From NCBI GenBank assembly GCA_021781655.1, contig JAJXWJ010000003.1, forward strand, positions 1 to 64,000: DNA of 64,000 bases, given 5' to 3'. The notes under the pieces were generated by a model. It ran no database searches, had not been told where the DNA came from, and saw only the letters and a list, made by a program, of their open reading frames with translations. Shown one piece after another: positions 55,825 to 64,000 of this stretch. Made by a program: the position numbers and the translations under genes. Position 1 is the stretch's first letter. Each line of letters starts with the position of its first letter. This DNA comes from Bacillota bacterium. GTDB taxonomy: Bacteria > Bacillota > Clostridia > Clostridiales > Clostridiaceae.

Positions 55825-57489
55825 ATGTCAAATACAACAAAAAAAATCAAAGTAGTTGTAGTTGATGATGAACAGCTTGAAATAAACTTGATTAAAAATT
55901 GCATCAACTGGGATTTTTTAAATATGGAAATAGTAGGCGAAGCACAAGACGCTATTTCTGCATTAGAACTTGTTGAAGAAATATCTCCTGATATTATATT
56001 CACAGATATTAATATGCCTATAACTGATGGAATAAAATTTAGTGAGATGGTTATCAAAAGATATCCCAAAACTAAAATAGTAATATTGTCAGGGTATGAT
56101 AATTTTAATTATGTTCAAAAAAGTATGCATATTGGTGCTTCCGATTATATTTTAAAGCCAATTAATAATGACGAACTTTTTAAAGCAGCTTCAAAGCTTA
56201 AAAACATCATTGATTTTGAAAGGGAAAGTTCAAAGGAATACAATTTATTAAAAAAGGAATTGACAGATAATCTTCCTTATATAAAAGAAAAGTTTCTAAA
56301 TGAGCTTATTTGCAATAATCTTGATACAGAAAAAATAATTAATAAAGCTTTATTTTTAGGGTTACGCTTTAAATATCAATATATTCAAGTTGCAGCTATA
56401 GAAATTACTAGCTTAAGGGAAAATAATTATAATGGATTGAGTTTTAAGAGAAATACTATAGTAATGAATGTAGTAAAACAATTTTTTCAAATGGATGAAT
56501 ATACATATATTTTTTATGATATGCAAAATAGAATAATAATTTTAAATAATAATGAGAATATAGATTTATTAGAAAAATGTGAAGAGTTAAAGGTTAGTAT
56601 TGTGGATGAAACACAATTTTGTGTAAGTATAGGTATTGGAAGACAAATGAAGCATATATGGGAAATAGAAGCTTCTTATAAAGAGGCTTTAGCTGCTTTA
56701 AAATATAGAGTAACTGAAGGAAATAATTTAGTTATCCTTTATGATCATATAAGCATAGGTAATATAAATCAAAATGTATGCAATATAAATGAGCTAAATG
56801 AAAAGTTGAGTTTTTATTTAAGGTCAGCATTATATGACAAGGCCAGCTCAATAATTGAACAATATTTTAAAAATATAGATTTAGACGATAGAAATAACTT
56901 AAAAGAATTAAGAATAATGGCAATGAATATTGTTACTACAAGTTTTAAAACCTTAATAAGTATGGGGCTATATAATAGTGACGAATTATATAACATTCAA
57001 ATAAGGTTATTTAATGAATTAATTTTATTAGATACACTGCCGGATATAATTAAAGCTTTAAATGAAGTTATTTTGGAAGCGGTAAAAAAAGATAACATTA
57101 ATAAACCAAGTAAAATGGATGATATAATAATTAAGGCTAAGGAATATATTGATGCAAATTTGAGCGATTGTGAATTGTCTCTTTCTTTGACTGCAAAGCA
57201 TTTATATATAAATCCAAGCTATTTAAGCAGGATGTTTAAAAAAGAAATAGGAATAAGTTTTGTGGAGTATATTACTAAAACTCGTATGGAAAAAGCTATT
57301 GAGCTTTTAAGAAAAGGTGAATTGAAGGTTTTTGAAATCGCTGACTGTATAGGAATTTCAGATTCAAATTATTTTTCTACCTGCTTTAAAAAGTATTTTG
57401 GAGTTTCTGTAAGTGAGTATAAAAAATATATTAATAATAATTTGAAAGAAAATGAATATTGTAATATAAAATCTGCTAATTTAAATTAA
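55825..57489 (+). CDS. YesN-type response regulator with AraC domain
   Basis: 554 residues. Receiver domain KVVVVDDEQLEINL with phospho-Asp in IIFTDINMPITDG; middle region about 250 residues; C-terminal AraC helix-turn-helix pair with HLYINPSYLSRMFKKEIG and ISDSNYFSTCFKKYFG. Two bases after the YesM gene. Likely activates the xylo-oligosaccharide genes at 58-64 kb. Confidence 0.94.
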   Translation: MSNTTKKIKVVVVDDEQLEINLIKNCINWDFLNMEIVGEAQDAISALELVEEISPDIIFTDINMPITDGIKFSEMVIKRYPKTKIVILSGYDNFNYVQKSMHIGASDYILKPINNDELFKAASKLKNIIDFERESSKEYNLLKKELTDNLPYIKEKFLNELICNNLDTEKIINKALFLGLRFKYQYIQVAAIEITSLRENNYNGLSFKRNTIVMNVVKQFFQMDEYTYIFYDMQNRIIILNNNENIDLLEKCEELKVSIVDETQFCVSIGIGRQMKHIWEIEASYKEALAALKYRVTEGNNLVILYDHISIGNINQNVCNINELNEKLSFYLRSALYDKASSIIEQYFKNIDLDDRNNLKELRIMAMNIVTTSFKTLISMGLYNSDELYNIQIRLFNELILLDTLPDIIKALNEVILEAVKKDNINKPSKMDDIIIKAKEYIDANLSDCELSLSLTAKHLYINPSYLSRMFKKEIGISFVEYITKTRMEKAIELLRKGELKVFEIADCIGISDSNYFSTCFKKYFGVSVSEYKKYINNNLKENEYCNIKSANLN

Positions 57490-57589
57490 GAAGGGTCAAT
57501 TTGATCAAAATCAAGATTATATATATGGAAAAGGTAAAATTCGTGATAAAATAGAGTCACTATATATAGATGATTGTATGCATAATGTA

Positions 57590-57617
57590 TTTACAATTGC
57601 ACATAATTTGCTATAAT
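57590..57617 (+). promoter_or_regulatory. Promoter of the toxin-antitoxin pair
   Basis: TTTACA (57590-57595), 16 bases, TATAAT (57612-57617), about 30 bases before the antitoxin start. A loose palindrome TTGTA...TACAA (about 57574-57597) overlaps the -35 and could bind the antitoxin complex for autoregulation. Confidence 0.6.
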
Positions 57618-57648
57618 ATATATAATAGTAAGTAAAAGGAGTGATACT

Positions 57649-57915
57649 ATGGCTCTAAAAACAGTTAATATTCGTATAGATGAAGAATTAAAAAAACAAG
57701 CAGAAAGTCTATTTGCAGACTTCGGCATGAATACTACGACCGCATTTACTATTTTTGCTAAGGCAGTTGTTAGAGAAAGACGAATACCTTTTGAAATTAC
57801 TGCAGGTGAACTATTTTATTCTGAAGCTAACATGTCGCATTTAAAAAAATCTATTAAGCAGCTTGATCAAGGAAAAGTTAAATCGCATGATCTTATTGAG
57901 GTAGACGATGATTAA
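57649..57915 (+). CDS. RelB/DinJ-family antitoxin
   Basis: 88 residues: N-terminal ribbon-helix-helix KTVNIRIDEELKKQAESLF, GMNTTTAFTIFAKAVV, RRIPFEI, followed by a tail of about 35 residues that should wrap the toxin. AGGAGTG ribosome site. Overlaps the toxin gene by eight bases. Confidence 0.9.
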   Translation: MALKTVNIRIDEELKKQAESLFADFGMNTTTAFTIFAKAVVRERRIPFEITAGELFYSEANMSHLKKSIKQLDQGKVKSHDLIEVDDD

Positions 57916-58168
57916 GGTTTGGACAGATGAAGCTTGGAATGACTATATTTATTGGCAATCTCAAGATAAAAAAACTTTGAAAAGAATTAATAATCTGCTT
58001 AAAGACATTGATTGTAATGGCTATAATGGCATTGGTAAACCTGAACCATTAAAGCATGAGCTGCAAGGTTTTTGGAGTAGACGTATTGATGATACCAATC
58101 GGCTAGTTTATAGGATTCAAGATGAACAAATTGAAATAGTTCAATGTAAAACTCATTATGAAAAATAG
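57908..58168 (+). CDS. YoeB/Txe-family mRNA interferase toxin
   Basis: 86 residues, complete: WTDEAWNDYIYWQSQDKKTLKRI, GKPEPLKHELQGFWSRRIDDTNRLVYRI and IVQCKTHYEK, with the catalytic Glu, Arg and terminal His-Tyr of YoeB. Cleaves mRNA on the ribosome when free. Usual partner is YefM; here it is paired with a RelB/DinJ-type antitoxin. Confidence 0.92.
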   Translation: MIKVWTDEAWNDYIYWQSQDKKTLKRINNLLKDIDCNGYNGIGKPEPLKHELQGFWSRRIDDTNRLVYRIQDEQIEIVQCKTHYEK

Positions 58169-58175
58169 CAAATTT

Positions 58176-58204
58176 AAAGGACTAAGCTTATTTCTTAGTC
58201 CTTT
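58176..58204. terminator. Bidirectional terminator between toxin and binding protein
   Basis: Perfect 11-base stem AAAGGACTAAG / CTTAGTCCTTT (58176-58186 and 58194-58204) with T-rich flanks on both strands. It serves the convergent toxin and sugar-binding genes. Confidence 0.88.
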
Positions 58205-58222
58205 GTTTTGATTTGATTCTTT

Positions 58223-59518
58223 TTATTTATTTGCTCCAACTTGTGATTGCATTTGTTTTGCAAAGTCTTCTGGTGTTATTTGTCCACCAAAGATTTTAGC
58301 TACAAGGTCTTGATGATTTTGTGCATCTGCACCTTCAAGGTAAAGATCCCAAGCAGGTACACTTCCTTTTGCACCAGTTACTATATCTGACATGATTTGC
58401 TTTGAAAGTGGATCGATTTTTGATTGATCAACATCGCTATAATTCCATTCAGGAAGACCTGCACCTTGTAAATACATTTGTGAAGAAAGGTGTTGTGCTA
58501 AAAATTTAACAGCTTTAACAGCATCATCTTTATATTTGGTATTAGCATTTACTAGTAAACAGTCAGCACCACCACCAAGATATTCAGATGGATCTCCACT
58601 GCCATCACTAATAGAAGGGAATTTAACAGCAATTATTTTACCTTTCATTGGTGAACTATCGATTGTTCCAGCATCAAAGTTTCCTCCAAAGTACATAGGA
58701 ATTTTTCCTTGTGTAAGTTGTTGTATGGAATCATCTCTTGTAATACTCAATGCACTTGGGTCAAAGGCTTGTGCTTTTACAAGTTCTTGTAATTTTTCTG
58801 CAGCCTCAACAAATTTAGGATTATCAAAGGATGTTTTTTTATTTAAAGCATCTAAAGAAAGCTTTGATCCAGCTGTACGAAGAGCTATCATATCATAATA
58901 CCACATTCCAGGCCATTCATCTTTTTCTCCAACAGCCATTGGCGTTATTCCTTTTGCTCTAAAAGCTTTAACTGCTGCTAGAAGCTCGTCAAATGTAGTT
59001 GGAATTTTTATGCCGTTGCTATCAAACATATCTTTATTAACATACAATGCACCAGCTTGTTGATTATAAGTAAGTCCATAAACCTTACCATCATAGGTTA
59101 CATTTGTTAAAGCACCAGGAAGCATCTTATCTTTTGTTCCATCGTTTAGATAACTGTCTAAAGGAAGTATTTTTCCTGCATCAACAAAAGGCTTAGTAAA
59201 ACCACCAGCCCATGAGTATATTATGTCTGGAGCACTACCTGCAGCTACAGCTGCTTTGATTTTTGTTTTATACGCATTGTTTTCTGTAACATTAGTAACT
59301 ATTTGGATGTTTGGGTTTTCTTTATTCCATTCATTAACAACATTATTGAATACTGTTTTTCCAGGATCTGTTGTTGCAATGTTCCAGAAGGTTAAGGTTA
59401 CTTTTTGTGAAGAGGCTGAGGAGCCTCCACTATTACTAGATGATTGGCAGCCTGCTAGGCTGAACAGCATAGAGCCAACCAAAAGAGGAATTGTTAAAGT
59501 TTTTGAAAATCTTTTCAT
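58223..59518 (-). CDS. Sugar-binding lipoprotein of the xylo-oligosaccharide importer
   Basis: 431 residues on the minus strand. Lipoprotein signal ends in SLAGC (Cys about residue 24), followed by an Ser/Gly-rich linker and a family 1 binding-protein fold. Its permeases lie on the opposite strand at 59844, so it is transcribed divergently from them, unlike the other two binding proteins in the window, which head their operons. Ligand inferred from the GH52 gene as xylo-oligosaccharides. Confidence 0.88.
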   Translation of the reverse strand: MKRFSKTLTIPLLVGSMLFSLAGCQSSSNSGGSSASSQKVTLTFWNIATTDPGKTVFNNVVNEWNKENPNIQIVTNVTENNAYKTKIKAAVAAGSAPDIIYSWAGGFTKPFVDAGKILPLDSYLNDGTKDKMLPGALTNVTYDGKVYGLTYNQQAGALYVNKDMFDSNGIKIPTTFDELLAAVKAFRAKGITPMAVGEKDEWPGMWYYDMIALRTAGSKLSLDALNKKTSFDNPKFVEAAEKLQELVKAQAFDPSALSITRDDSIQQLTQGKIPMYFGGNFDAGTIDSSPMKGKIIAVKFPSISDGSGDPSEYLGGGADCLLVNANTKYKDDAVKAVKFLAQHLSSQMYLQGAGLPEWNYSDVDQSKIDPLSKQIMSDIVTGAKGSVPAWDLYLEGADAQNHQDLVAKIFGGQITPEDFAKQMQSQVGANK

Positions 59519-59843
59519 TTCTTTCCCACCTTTTTAATTATTGAATTTTGTGTTGAGTTCTTGTAAATCTTTACATACAATATAATAATTCAAAATTAAT
59601 TAAAAAAACATTCACATTTTTTACATACTTCTTTAAAATTTTTACTTTTAACATAGACAAAGTATAAAAAACAAATAATTATTAGGGTGAAAAAACTATA
59701 ATTTTTTATGTTTTTTTAAAAAATTAAAATTAATATTACAAAATTTCAAAGATTTTAGTAACGAAATTATATTAAAAATTTTATCAAAATAATTATCATA
59801 ATTAGTAGGGCAATTAAAAATATTTTTAGGAGTTGATACTTGT
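59519..59843. promoter_or_regulatory. Divergent promoter region of the xylo-oligosaccharide genes
   Basis: 325 very AT-rich bases between divergent genes. GGTGGG (minus strand) serves the binding-protein start and AGGAGTTG the permease. I could not choose a unique -35/-10 pair; no CG-centred LacI-type palindrome is visible. This is where the YesN-type regulator would be expected to bind. Confidence 0.5.
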
Positions 59844-60725
59844 ATGGAAAATTTATTAAGGGATAAAAAAGCAATATTCATTTTTGTTTTCCCTGCGTTT
59901 CTTATCTTTTTTGTAATCGTTTTGCTTCCAATCTTCTTTTCTTTTCAATATAGTTTGCTAAAGTGGGATGGTATAAGCAATGGAGTTTTTGTAGGACTTC
60001 AAAATTATAAAAACTTATTTATTCATAATTCCGATGGTTTTATGAAGTCTGTAGAAAATTCATTATTACTGGCTTTATTATCTGTTTGTATTCAATTGCC
60101 TATTTCACTTTTCTTTGCACTTGTTTTGGCAAGGGGAGTAAAGGGTGAAAAGTTTTTTAGAACAGTTTATTTTATACCAGTAATTTTAGCAACTGTTATT
60201 GTAGGTCAATTGTGGATGAAAATATATAATTCAGATTATGGTCTTTTAAATTTTATACTCTCAAAATTAGGATTAAAATTTCTTGAAAATCAATGGCTTG
60301 CTAATACAAAGACTGTTTTAGTGGCAGTTTTTATACCTATACTATGGCAATATATAGGATATCATATGCTTTTGATGTACGCATCAGCAAAGTCTATTTC
60401 GCCAGATATATATGAGGCTGCAAGAATAGATGGAGCTAGTGAAACAACTATAGCCTTTAGAATAACAATACCTCTAATTAAACCAATTTTACAGGTTTGT
60501 ACTGTATTTGCTGTAATAGGTTCATTTAAGTCTTTTGATTTAATTTATGTTCTTACAAATGGAGGACCTATGCATGCTAGTGAAGTCCCAACAACCCTTA
60601 TGTATACCGATATTTTTAATAAATATCAATATGGCTATGGAAGTGCTATAGCAGTTTTCATTGTAGTTGAATGCTTTATATGTACAATTTTAATCAACAA
60701 ACTTTTTGGTAAGACAAATGTATAG
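59844..60725 (+). CDS. Sugar ABC permease, UgpA/MalF type
   Basis: 293 residues, six membrane segments, EAA loop EAARIDGASETTIAFRITIP. First gene of the plus-strand unit with a second permease, GH52 and probably a xylulokinase. No ATPase gene is present in the window for any of the three importers. Confidence 0.92.
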   Translation: MENLLRDKKAIFIFVFPAFLIFFVIVLLPIFFSFQYSLLKWDGISNGVFVGLQNYKNLFIHNSDGFMKSVENSLLLALLSVCIQLPISLFFALVLARGVKGEKFFRTVYFIPVILATVIVGQLWMKIYNSDYGLLNFILSKLGLKFLENQWLANTKTVLVAVFIPILWQYIGYHMLLMYASAKSISPDIYEAARIDGASETTIAFRITIPLIKPILQVCTVFAVIGSFKSFDLIYVLTNGGPMHASEVPTTLMYTDIFNKYQYGYGSAIAVFIVVECFICTILINKLFGKTNV

Positions 60726-60744
60726 TTTAAGGAGTGTGTACTAA

Positions 60745-61632
60745 ATGAACAATAATATAATAGTCGCAAAACAATCAAAAAAAGTTTCTAAAGTTCGAAG
60801 TTTTTCTTTTAAGAAGATAGGACAAGTATTACTTTTAGTATTTTTATCAGTGTGGGCTTTTATACAATTATATCCACTTATTTGGCTCTTCCTTTTTTCA
60901 TTTAAAGACAACGGAGAAATTTTTGGCGGAAATATTATGGGACTACCACACCATTGGCTTATTTCAAATTATATAACTGCCTTGACTAGTGGTAATGTAA
61001 TGGTATATTTTTTTAATAGTGTACTTGTTACTGGTTTAACTATTATTATATCAAGCGTCTTAATAGCTTCAGCATCCTATGGAATAGTACGTATGAAATG
61101 GAAACTCAGCAAACCTGTTTTGCTAATATTTTTAATGGGAATGATGATACCAATAAATGCAACCTTATTGCCACTATTTATAATTCTTCAAAAGGTTAAG
61201 CTTTTTAATACCTATTTTGCGCTTATAATACCTTATGTTGCTTTTGCACTTCCTATGGGCATATTTATTTTAACAAGCTTTATGATTAGTATTCCAATTG
61301 AACTAGAAGAGGCAGCTTGTATCGATGGCTGCAATGTATATCAAATATTTTATAGAATAATAGTTCCAATTGTTAGACCAGCACTTGCTACCATTGCAAT
61401 TTTTACTTATCTTTCCTCTTGGAACGAATTGATGTTTGCAAATACTTTTATAAATGATGATGTTAAGAAAACCTTAACTGTTGGTATAATGTCTCTTTCA
61501 GGTCAATATTCAACTAACTGGGGACCTATTGGTGCTGGACTTGTTATTGCAACAGTTCCAACCTTAATTATATATGCTTTACTTAGCGAGCAAGTGCAGC
61601 AAAGCTTGGTTGCAGGAGCAGTAAAGGGTTAA
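60745..61632 (+). CDS. Sugar ABC permease, UgpE/MalG type
   Basis: 295 residues, six membrane segments, EAA loop EEAACIDGCNVYQIFYRIIVP and C-terminal SLVAGAVKG. Nineteen bases after the first permease and 42 before the GH52 gene. Confidence 0.92.
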   Translation: MNNNIIVAKQSKKVSKVRSFSFKKIGQVLLLVFLSVWAFIQLYPLIWLFLFSFKDNGEIFGGNIMGLPHHWLISNYITALTSGNVMVYFFNSVLVTGLTIIISSVLIASASYGIVRMKWKLSKPVLLIFLMGMMIPINATLLPLFIILQKVKLFNTYFALIIPYVAFALPMGIFILTSFMISIPIELEEAACIDGCNVYQIFYRIIVPIVRPALATIAIFTYLSSWNELMFANTFINDDVKKTLTVGIMSLSGQYSTNWGPIGAGLVIATVPTLIIYALLSEQVQQSLVAGAVKG

Positions 61633-61674
61633 CAATAAAGTTATAAATAAATTAATTGAAGGGATGATAAAATT

Positions 61675-63711
61675 ATGGAAAACAAATCATTTTATGTACA
61701 TCACAGTGCTTTTGGTGCTTTTTCTAGCTTTATGCTAGGAAAGCTAGGGAAAGGTGGAGGCTTTGTATTAAACGATGTTAGGCCACCTAAAGATAATATT
61801 TTTATAGGCTTTAAGCAAGACGAGAAAATAAATCTTCTTCCATTTTGCGAATTAGATAATAATGCTGAAGAAGAGTTCACAGGAGAAGTTGATGCTTCAA
61901 AGAAGGAAAAAGCAATTAAAATTTTTTCTGAAAAGGAAATTCAAAGACAAATAGGATGGGCTTCAGACACTTTTATAGCAGATAAACTAACATTTTCTAT
62001 AGTAACTCCTTTTGGAAATATAAAAAATCCTTTAGAAATGACACAGGAGGAAAAAAAGCTTGCTTTTGCCCCAGTAATTTTTGCACAGCTTACTTTTGAT
62101 AATAGAGATAAAGCTACTGATGCTGAAATGATATTTGGAATAGAAGGTCCAAAGAGAAGATTGTCAATAACTACTGAAGGAACATATGTGGGGGCAGCCT
62201 TAGAAAGAAAATATGGATTTGCAGCTATAAACTCCGATGAAATAAAGGAATTATCTAGGCTTGATATATTAACCTCATGGGCAAATGATAACTATCAAAA
62301 TCATGATTTGGGAAGGGCACCTTCTTTAATTTTTAAGGTTCCAAAAGGAACTATAAAAACTTTCACCATTGCACTTGCAACCTATCAGGAAGGCACTATT
62401 ACAACAGGTATAGATACGAAGTTTTATTATAGTGAGCTGTTTAATTCCCTTGAAGATGTAATTGCTTTTGGCCTTCAAAATTGTGACTACTATTTAAATT
62501 TAGCTAATAAAAGAGATAAAGAGCTTAAGGAAAGCAATTTGAATGAATATAGACAATTTCTTTTAGCTCATGCAACTCATAGCTACCATGCTAGTACCCA
62601 GTTAATGGTAAATAAAGATAACTTGCCCCTTTGGATTGTAAATGAAGGTGAATATATAATGATGAATACTTTTGATTTGACTGTAGATCATGTGTTTTTC
62701 GAATTAAGATTTCACCCATGGACAGTCACAAATTCTTTAGATTTATTTGTGGATAGATATAGTTACTATGATCAAGCTGGTTTAGCCTTTACCCATGATA
62801 TGGGAGTTTCCAATGGATTTTCTAAAAAAGAATATTCTTCTTATGAGCTTCCTAATTTACAAGGCTGTTTTAGTTACATGACTCACGAAGAACTTTTAAA
62901 CTGGATATTAACTGGAGCAGTATATGTATTAAAGACGAAGGATGAAACGTGGCTTAATAACAATAAAAAAATATTTTTAGAATGCTTTGAATCTTTAACT
63001 TCAAGAGATAAAAACTGTGATGGAATAATGGATGTAGACAGCAGTAGATGTGAAAATGGCTCTGAAATAACAACGTACGATAGCCTTGATACAAGTCTTG
63101 GACAAGCTAGAAATAACCTATACCTCGGTTTAAAAAGCTGGTCAGCTTATGTCCTCTTAGAAAAGATATTTAAAGAGGTTGGTTTTAGCGAACACTGTGA
63201 AAAGGCTGTAGAAAAAGCATTAGCGGCAGCAAATAAAATAGTAGGACAATTTGATGATAAAGAAAAGTATATTCCAGCTGTTTTTGAAAATGGAAATACT
63301 TCAAGAATAATACCAGCAGTTGAGGCTCTAGTATATCCATATATAATAGGGGACAAGGTATCTGTTAGTGAAGATGGGAAATATGGAGAATTAATTAAAA
63401 AATTAAAGCAGCATATACTTACAATAATGAAACCTGGAATATGTATAGATGAGGTTTCAGGGGGCTGGAAGCTATCTTCTACAAGTAAAAACACTTGGAA
63501 TAGCAAAATATTTTTATGTCAATACGTAATTAAGGAAATACTAAGGATAGATTTTCCTGATGAAGAAAATTGGGATAAAGTTCATGCTAATTGGCAAAAA
63601 TTAAGTTGCAGTGAAGAAGGTGCTACAGATCAAGTAAATAGTGATACCGGAACTGCCAGAGGAAGTAGGTTATATCCTAGACTAGTAACAAGTATTTTAT
63701 GGATGAAATAA
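61675..63711 (+). CDS. GH52 beta-xylosidase
   Basis: 678 residues, close to the 700 usual for GH52. The opening FYVHHSAFGAFSSFMLGKLGK and the rest follow the Geobacillus XynB2 pattern. The nucleophile Glu lies in WIVNEGEYIMMNTFDLTVD and the general acid Asp in TTYDSLDTSLGQARNNLYL. There is no signal peptide, so the enzyme is cytoplasmic and releases xylose from imported xylo-oligosaccharides. GH52 is a small family, limited largely to Firmicutes with few other members. Confidence 0.92.
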   Translation: MENKSFYVHHSAFGAFSSFMLGKLGKGGGFVLNDVRPPKDNIFIGFKQDEKINLLPFCELDNNAEEEFTGEVDASKKEKAIKIFSEKEIQRQIGWASDTFIADKLTFSIVTPFGNIKNPLEMTQEEKKLAFAPVIFAQLTFDNRDKATDAEMIFGIEGPKRRLSITTEGTYVGAALERKYGFAAINSDEIKELSRLDILTSWANDNYQNHDLGRAPSLIFKVPKGTIKTFTIALATYQEGTITTGIDTKFYYSELFNSLEDVIAFGLQNCDYYLNLANKRDKELKESNLNEYRQFLLAHATHSYHASTQLMVNKDNLPLWIVNEGEYIMMNTFDLTVDHVFFELRFHPWTVTNSLDLFVDRYSYYDQAGLAFTHDMGVSNGFSKKEYSSYELPNLQGCFSYMTHEELLNWILTGAVYVLKTKDETWLNNNKKIFLECFESLTSRDKNCDGIMDVDSSRCENGSEITTYDSLDTSLGQARNNLYLGLKSWSAYVLLEKIFKEVGFSEHCEKAVEKALAAANKIVGQFDDKEKYIPAVFENGNTSRIIPAVEALVYPYIIGDKVSVSEDGKYGELIKKLKQHILTIMKPGICIDEVSGGWKLSSTSKNTWNSKIFLCQYVIKEILRIDFPDEENWDKVHANWQKLSCSEEGATDQVNSDTGTARGSRLYPRLVTSILWMK

Positions 63712-63726
63712 GCTAGGTTTTTTATG

Positions 63727-63756
63727 GTGATAAGTGGCTTTATAAGCCCTTATCAC
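63727..63756 (+). terminator. Hairpin after the GH52 gene
   Basis: GTGATAAGTGGCTT pairs with AAGCCCTTATCAC (stem of 12-13 with one bulge). The tail is A-rich rather than a T-run, so it may stabilise the message or only partly stop transcription. Confidence 0.5.
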
Positions 63757-63782
63757 ATAATGAAAAAGTTTACTTATATGTA

Positions 63783-63811
63783 TTGACGTAAGCAATAAAA
63801 AATAGTATATT
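63783..63811 (+). promoter_or_regulatory. Promoter of the xylulokinase-type gene
   Basis: TTGACG (63783-63788), 17-base spacer, TATATT (63806-63811), about 78 bases before the kinase start. Suggests the kinase can be transcribed apart from the GH52 unit. Confidence 0.6.
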
Positions 63812-63888
63812 AATCTTATTAAATGTTTTTTAAAAAGTTATTTTAAAATAAAAATAAAAAGGTGTAGATTAAAATTAGGAGGCAGTTT

Positions 63889-64000
63889 ATGAGATATTTA
63901 CTAGGTCTTGATATCGGAACATCTGGTACAAAGACAGCTTTGTTTGATGAGTACGGAAATACTATTAAAACCGCTACATACGGATATGAACTATTTCAGC
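63889..64000 (+). CDS. xylB: FGGY-family kinase, probably xylulokinase (5' end)
   Basis: Only the first 37 codons are in the window. RYLLGLDIGTSGTKTALFDE is the ATP phosphate-binding loop of FGGY kinases; the SGTKT form and the position after a GH52 beta-xylosidase favour xylulokinase. ATG is preceded by TTAGGAGGC. The gene runs off the end of the window. Confidence 0.8.
   Translation, partial: MRYLLGLDIGTSGTKTALFDEYGNTIKTATYGYELFQ

Overview
The window is very AT-rich DNA with short intergenic gaps, strong purine-rich ribosome binding sites and many clostridial-type sugar ABC transport operons. It most likely comes from a saccharolytic Clostridium (sensu stricto) chromosome; the genus is inferred from base composition and gene content, and I see no rRNA or other marker gene.

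Layout. (1) Positions 3-536 hold the 3' end of a glycoside hydrolase family 65 (disaccharide phosphorylase) gene. (2) Positions 662-3141 are insertion-sequence debris: an IS1182-type remnant and two IS110-type remnants. (3) Positions 3443-27581 form a natural-product-like island. It encodes a DegT-type aminotransferase, a NodU/CmcH carbamoyltransferase, an APH-fold kinase-like protein, an HPr-kinase-like protein, a radical SAM protein, two Nudix proteins, a PF14907-type nucleotidyltransferase and a PHP phosphoesterase. These are followed by a tight operon for an aminoacyl:carrier-protein ligase, an acyl carrier protein, a BtrH-CYTH fusion, an ABC exporter (one ATPase, two permeases) and an adenylation-PCP protein, and then a Sfp-type phosphopantetheinyl transferase and a second BtrH-like protein. 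The middle of the island is scarred by a UDP-sugar dehydrogenase pseudogene carrying an IS4-family insertion and by an IS200-type remnant. (4) Positions 27628-28904 again hold IS debris: an IS4 fragment and a second copy of the same broken IS1182 element. (5) Positions 29109-46154 are two or three LacI-controlled alpha-glucoside systems: a sucrose-type ABC operon with a GH13 enzyme, fructokinase and sucrose phosphorylase; a second LacI gene; a separate GH13 glucosidase; and a maltodextrin-type ABC operon with a neopullulanase-like GH13. (6) Positions 46186-53175 hold a chemoreceptor, a phosphoglycerate-mutase-like phosphatase, a MocR regulator and an OmpR-type two-component system. (7) Positions 53358-64000 hold a xylo-oligosaccharide locus: YesL, YesM/YesN two-component system, a RelB/YoeB toxin-antitoxin pair, a substrate-binding protein on the minus strand, two permeases, a GH52 beta-xylosidase and the start of a xylulokinase-type kinase gene.

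How it fits together. The sugar genes on either side suggest that the roughly 27 kb island entered, or was rearranged into, a carbohydrate-use locus, with IS1182 remnants in direct orientation at both edges. Inside the island, two separate routes can load amino acids on carrier proteins (a class II synthetase-like ligase with its ACP, and an A-PCP didomain), yet no condensation or thioesterase domain is present. BtrH-type acyltransferases are the best candidates for offloading onto an amine acceptor, by analogy with butirosin. The product is unknown. The BtrH-CYTH fusion and the mixture of gene families are the most promising candidates for an undescribed biosynthetic system.
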